Assembly (NCBI GenBank): GCA_902762385.1
Contig: CACWNQ010000001.1
Location: 248,001 to 312,000, forward strand
DNA length: 64,000 nt
Source: an uncultured Bacteroidales bacterium
GTDB lineage: Bacteria; Bacteroidota; Bacteroidia; Bacteroidales; Muribaculaceae
Direction: 5' to 3'
The translations under genes were made by a program, and so were the position numbers. A model generated the notes under the pieces. The model was not told the origin of the DNA. It worked only from the letters and a program-made list of their open reading frames with translations, and did not search any database. This document shows positions 62,911 to 64,000 of the stretch, one piece after another; the stretch's first letter is position 1; the number at the start of each line of letters is the position of its first letter.

Positions 62911-64000
62911 TTATCTCACAACAGTTCGGCGTTTATTTACTGTCTCACCAAAAATTTGACGCATTTCGTCACTAACCACAAGAACATCATATGGATCTTT
63001 AGGACGGATTGATTCAAACCACCAAAACTTGTCGATGCGTAGTTGACTTTTCTTTGCCAAAAACAGCGGTACCACAGTGCCTGTCACATCTGGCCACATC
63101 TTAATTTTATCAACCTTCTGCTTTGGTTTCATATCAATTGTCAAGTAGGCACTATTGGCATTGACAAGTTTATTATAAGTAGAATCATTTTCCATGGGAT
63201 AAAACAGGGCTTCTACATCTCCGTTCACGTCAAGGTGCCGTAATTCTTGATCGGAAAAGAAAGCTTTCATCGAACGTCCACTCAATTGATTATAATAATC
63301 TTCACCAAGGTGCTCGATTAAAAGACCATTATTGGGCAATGTGGCCCAATCAACAGTAGAATCTTGCACATGAACATTAATCTCTTCTCCACTTATCTGT
63401 CGACCTTCACTCCAAATCACAGCATGCCTGTACATATTCAAGATGGAATCTTTCTCACTTACAGCGGCAGAGTCGCACACTCCCTGTATATCTTTACGGT
63501 AAAATCTTACAAATTTATTTGCAATCAATAAGCGTTCTTTCTTGTCGCTATTAATCATTCTTAATGTATCGGCATGAATATATATGGTGTCCTTTTGAGA
63601 GAACTCACGTGCTAGAGCATTCTCAGTCACATATGATTCATTGGTCTTTTCATTATGATATCCAACCTCACCCACCAATATAACCTTATTTTCAGGATCG
63701 GTAAGCACCACATTGCCTTGGGCGTGCCCTATGCCATTCTTTCTGTCATAATCCATTTTGTCGCCCTTGAGCACACGTTTTGTTTTAATATCGGTAAGTA
63801 CAACATTGCCTTGGGCCTGTCCCCTATTATTTCGTCGATCGTAGATGACCTCATCACCTTGTAATGTTTGCTGATTTTTCTCATCAGTTATTATCACATT
63901 GCCATGTGCTCGACTTTGATCGTTACGCTTGTCATAGAAAACCTGGTCACCACGCAATGTTTGCTTGTTTTTATCATCAGTCACAACCACATTGCCCTGG
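62911..64000 (-). CDS. OstA/LptA-like outer-membrane biogenesis protein, 5' end outside the window
   Basis: The visible C-terminal part (about 363 residues) has OstA/LptA-type beta-jellyroll sequence. In the upstream part a 31-residue unit repeats about three times, e.g. GDEVIYDRRNNRGQAQGNVVL, each with the G-D-x-x-x-YD-R/K-N and A-x-GNV pattern of LptA strands. LptA-type proteins bridge the periplasm to carry lipopolysaccharide. The reading frame stays open to position 64000, so its start and signal peptide lie to the right. It is upstream of mutL in the same direction, as usual in Bacteroidales. Confidence 0.88.
   Translation of the reverse strand, partial: QGNVVVTDDKNKQTLRGDQVFYDKRNDQSRAHGNVIITDEKNQQTLQGDEVIYDRRNNRGQAQGNVVLTDIKTKRVLKGDKMDYDRKNGIGHAQGNVVLTDPENKVILVGEVGYHNEKTNESYVTENALAREFSQKDTIYIHADTLRMINSDKKERLLIANKFVRFYRKDIQGVCDSAAVSEKDSILNMYRHAVIWSEGRQISGEEINVHVQDSTVDWATLPNNGLLIEHLGEDYYNQLSGRSMKAFFSDQELRHLDVNGDVEALFYPMENDSTYNKLVNANSAYLTIDMKPKQKVDKIKMWPDVTGTVVPLFLAKKSQLRIDKFWWFESIRPKDPYDVLVVSDEMRQIFGETVNKRRTVVR
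63711..64000 (-). repeat. 93-bp tandem repeat within the OstA-like gene
   Basis: The motif CATTGCC recurs at 63711, 63804, 63897 and 63990, spaced exactly 93 bp (31 codons). The units are diverged at the DNA level but keep the reading frame. Confidence 0.8.

Overview
The window looks like chromosomal DNA of a Bacteroidales bacterium, perhaps Muribaculaceae or a close relative; the family is a guess. Supporting signs are the A+T-rich intergenic spacers, recurrent Bacteroidetes-type promoters (TTG, about 20 nt, TAnnTTTG), a fused DAHP synthase/chorismate mutase, DUF4827 beside a GlmM-type mutase, mutL beside an OstA-like protein, an HsdR-N protein divergent from holA, and a Wza/Wzc capsule operon. 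No insertion sequence, prophage, CRISPR array or rRNA gene was seen. There is one tRNA gene (Cys).

Region by region. 1-4,500: aroG/chorismate mutase overlapping a GH89 alpha-N-acetylglucosaminidase, then a thioredoxin-like protein and a flavodoxin lipoprotein. 4,775-4,846: tRNA-Cys. 4,904-11,860: a MoxR ATPase/DUF58/DUF4350/DUF4129/membrane protein/SpoIIM-like operon with a divergent RDD gene, a conserved but uncharacterised membrane module. 11,862-32,154: housekeeping genes in several operons: hisS-crp-TSCPD; GNAT-nitroreductase; nrnA-DUF4827-glmM-alpha-amylase; dsbD (split by an in-frame TAA)-mazG-topB-small Cys-rich membrane protein; holA; and HsdR-N/pcrA/nspC/umuD/umuC.

32,264-55,424 is a 23 kb surface-polysaccharide region. 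Its right part (55,424 down to 40,208) is one 15-gene leftward unit reading from wza and wzc through a UDP-ManNAc dehydrogenase, two EpsG-type polymerase candidates, glycosyltransferases, deacetylases, acyltransferases and a WecG/TagA-type transferase. Its left part holds two rightward flippases, a glycosyltransferase and an unusual trio: LicD, a LicC-like nucleotidyltransferase fused to a HisC/CobD-like PLP enzyme, and an octopine/nopaline-dehydrogenase-like protein. I infer that the trio makes and attaches a phosphodiester-linked amino-alcohol or opine-like decoration. A 9-bp tandem repeat lies in the predicted leader of licD and could vary its expression.

55,738-64,000: groES-groEL, two tandem MFS transporter paralogues, mutL, and the C-terminal part of an OstA/LptA-like protein with 31-residue repeats that runs off the window. 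The most interesting points are the LicD/LicC-PLP/opine-dehydrogenase trio, the repeat in front of licD, the nonsense codon in dsbD, and the MoxR-SpoIIM-RDD module.
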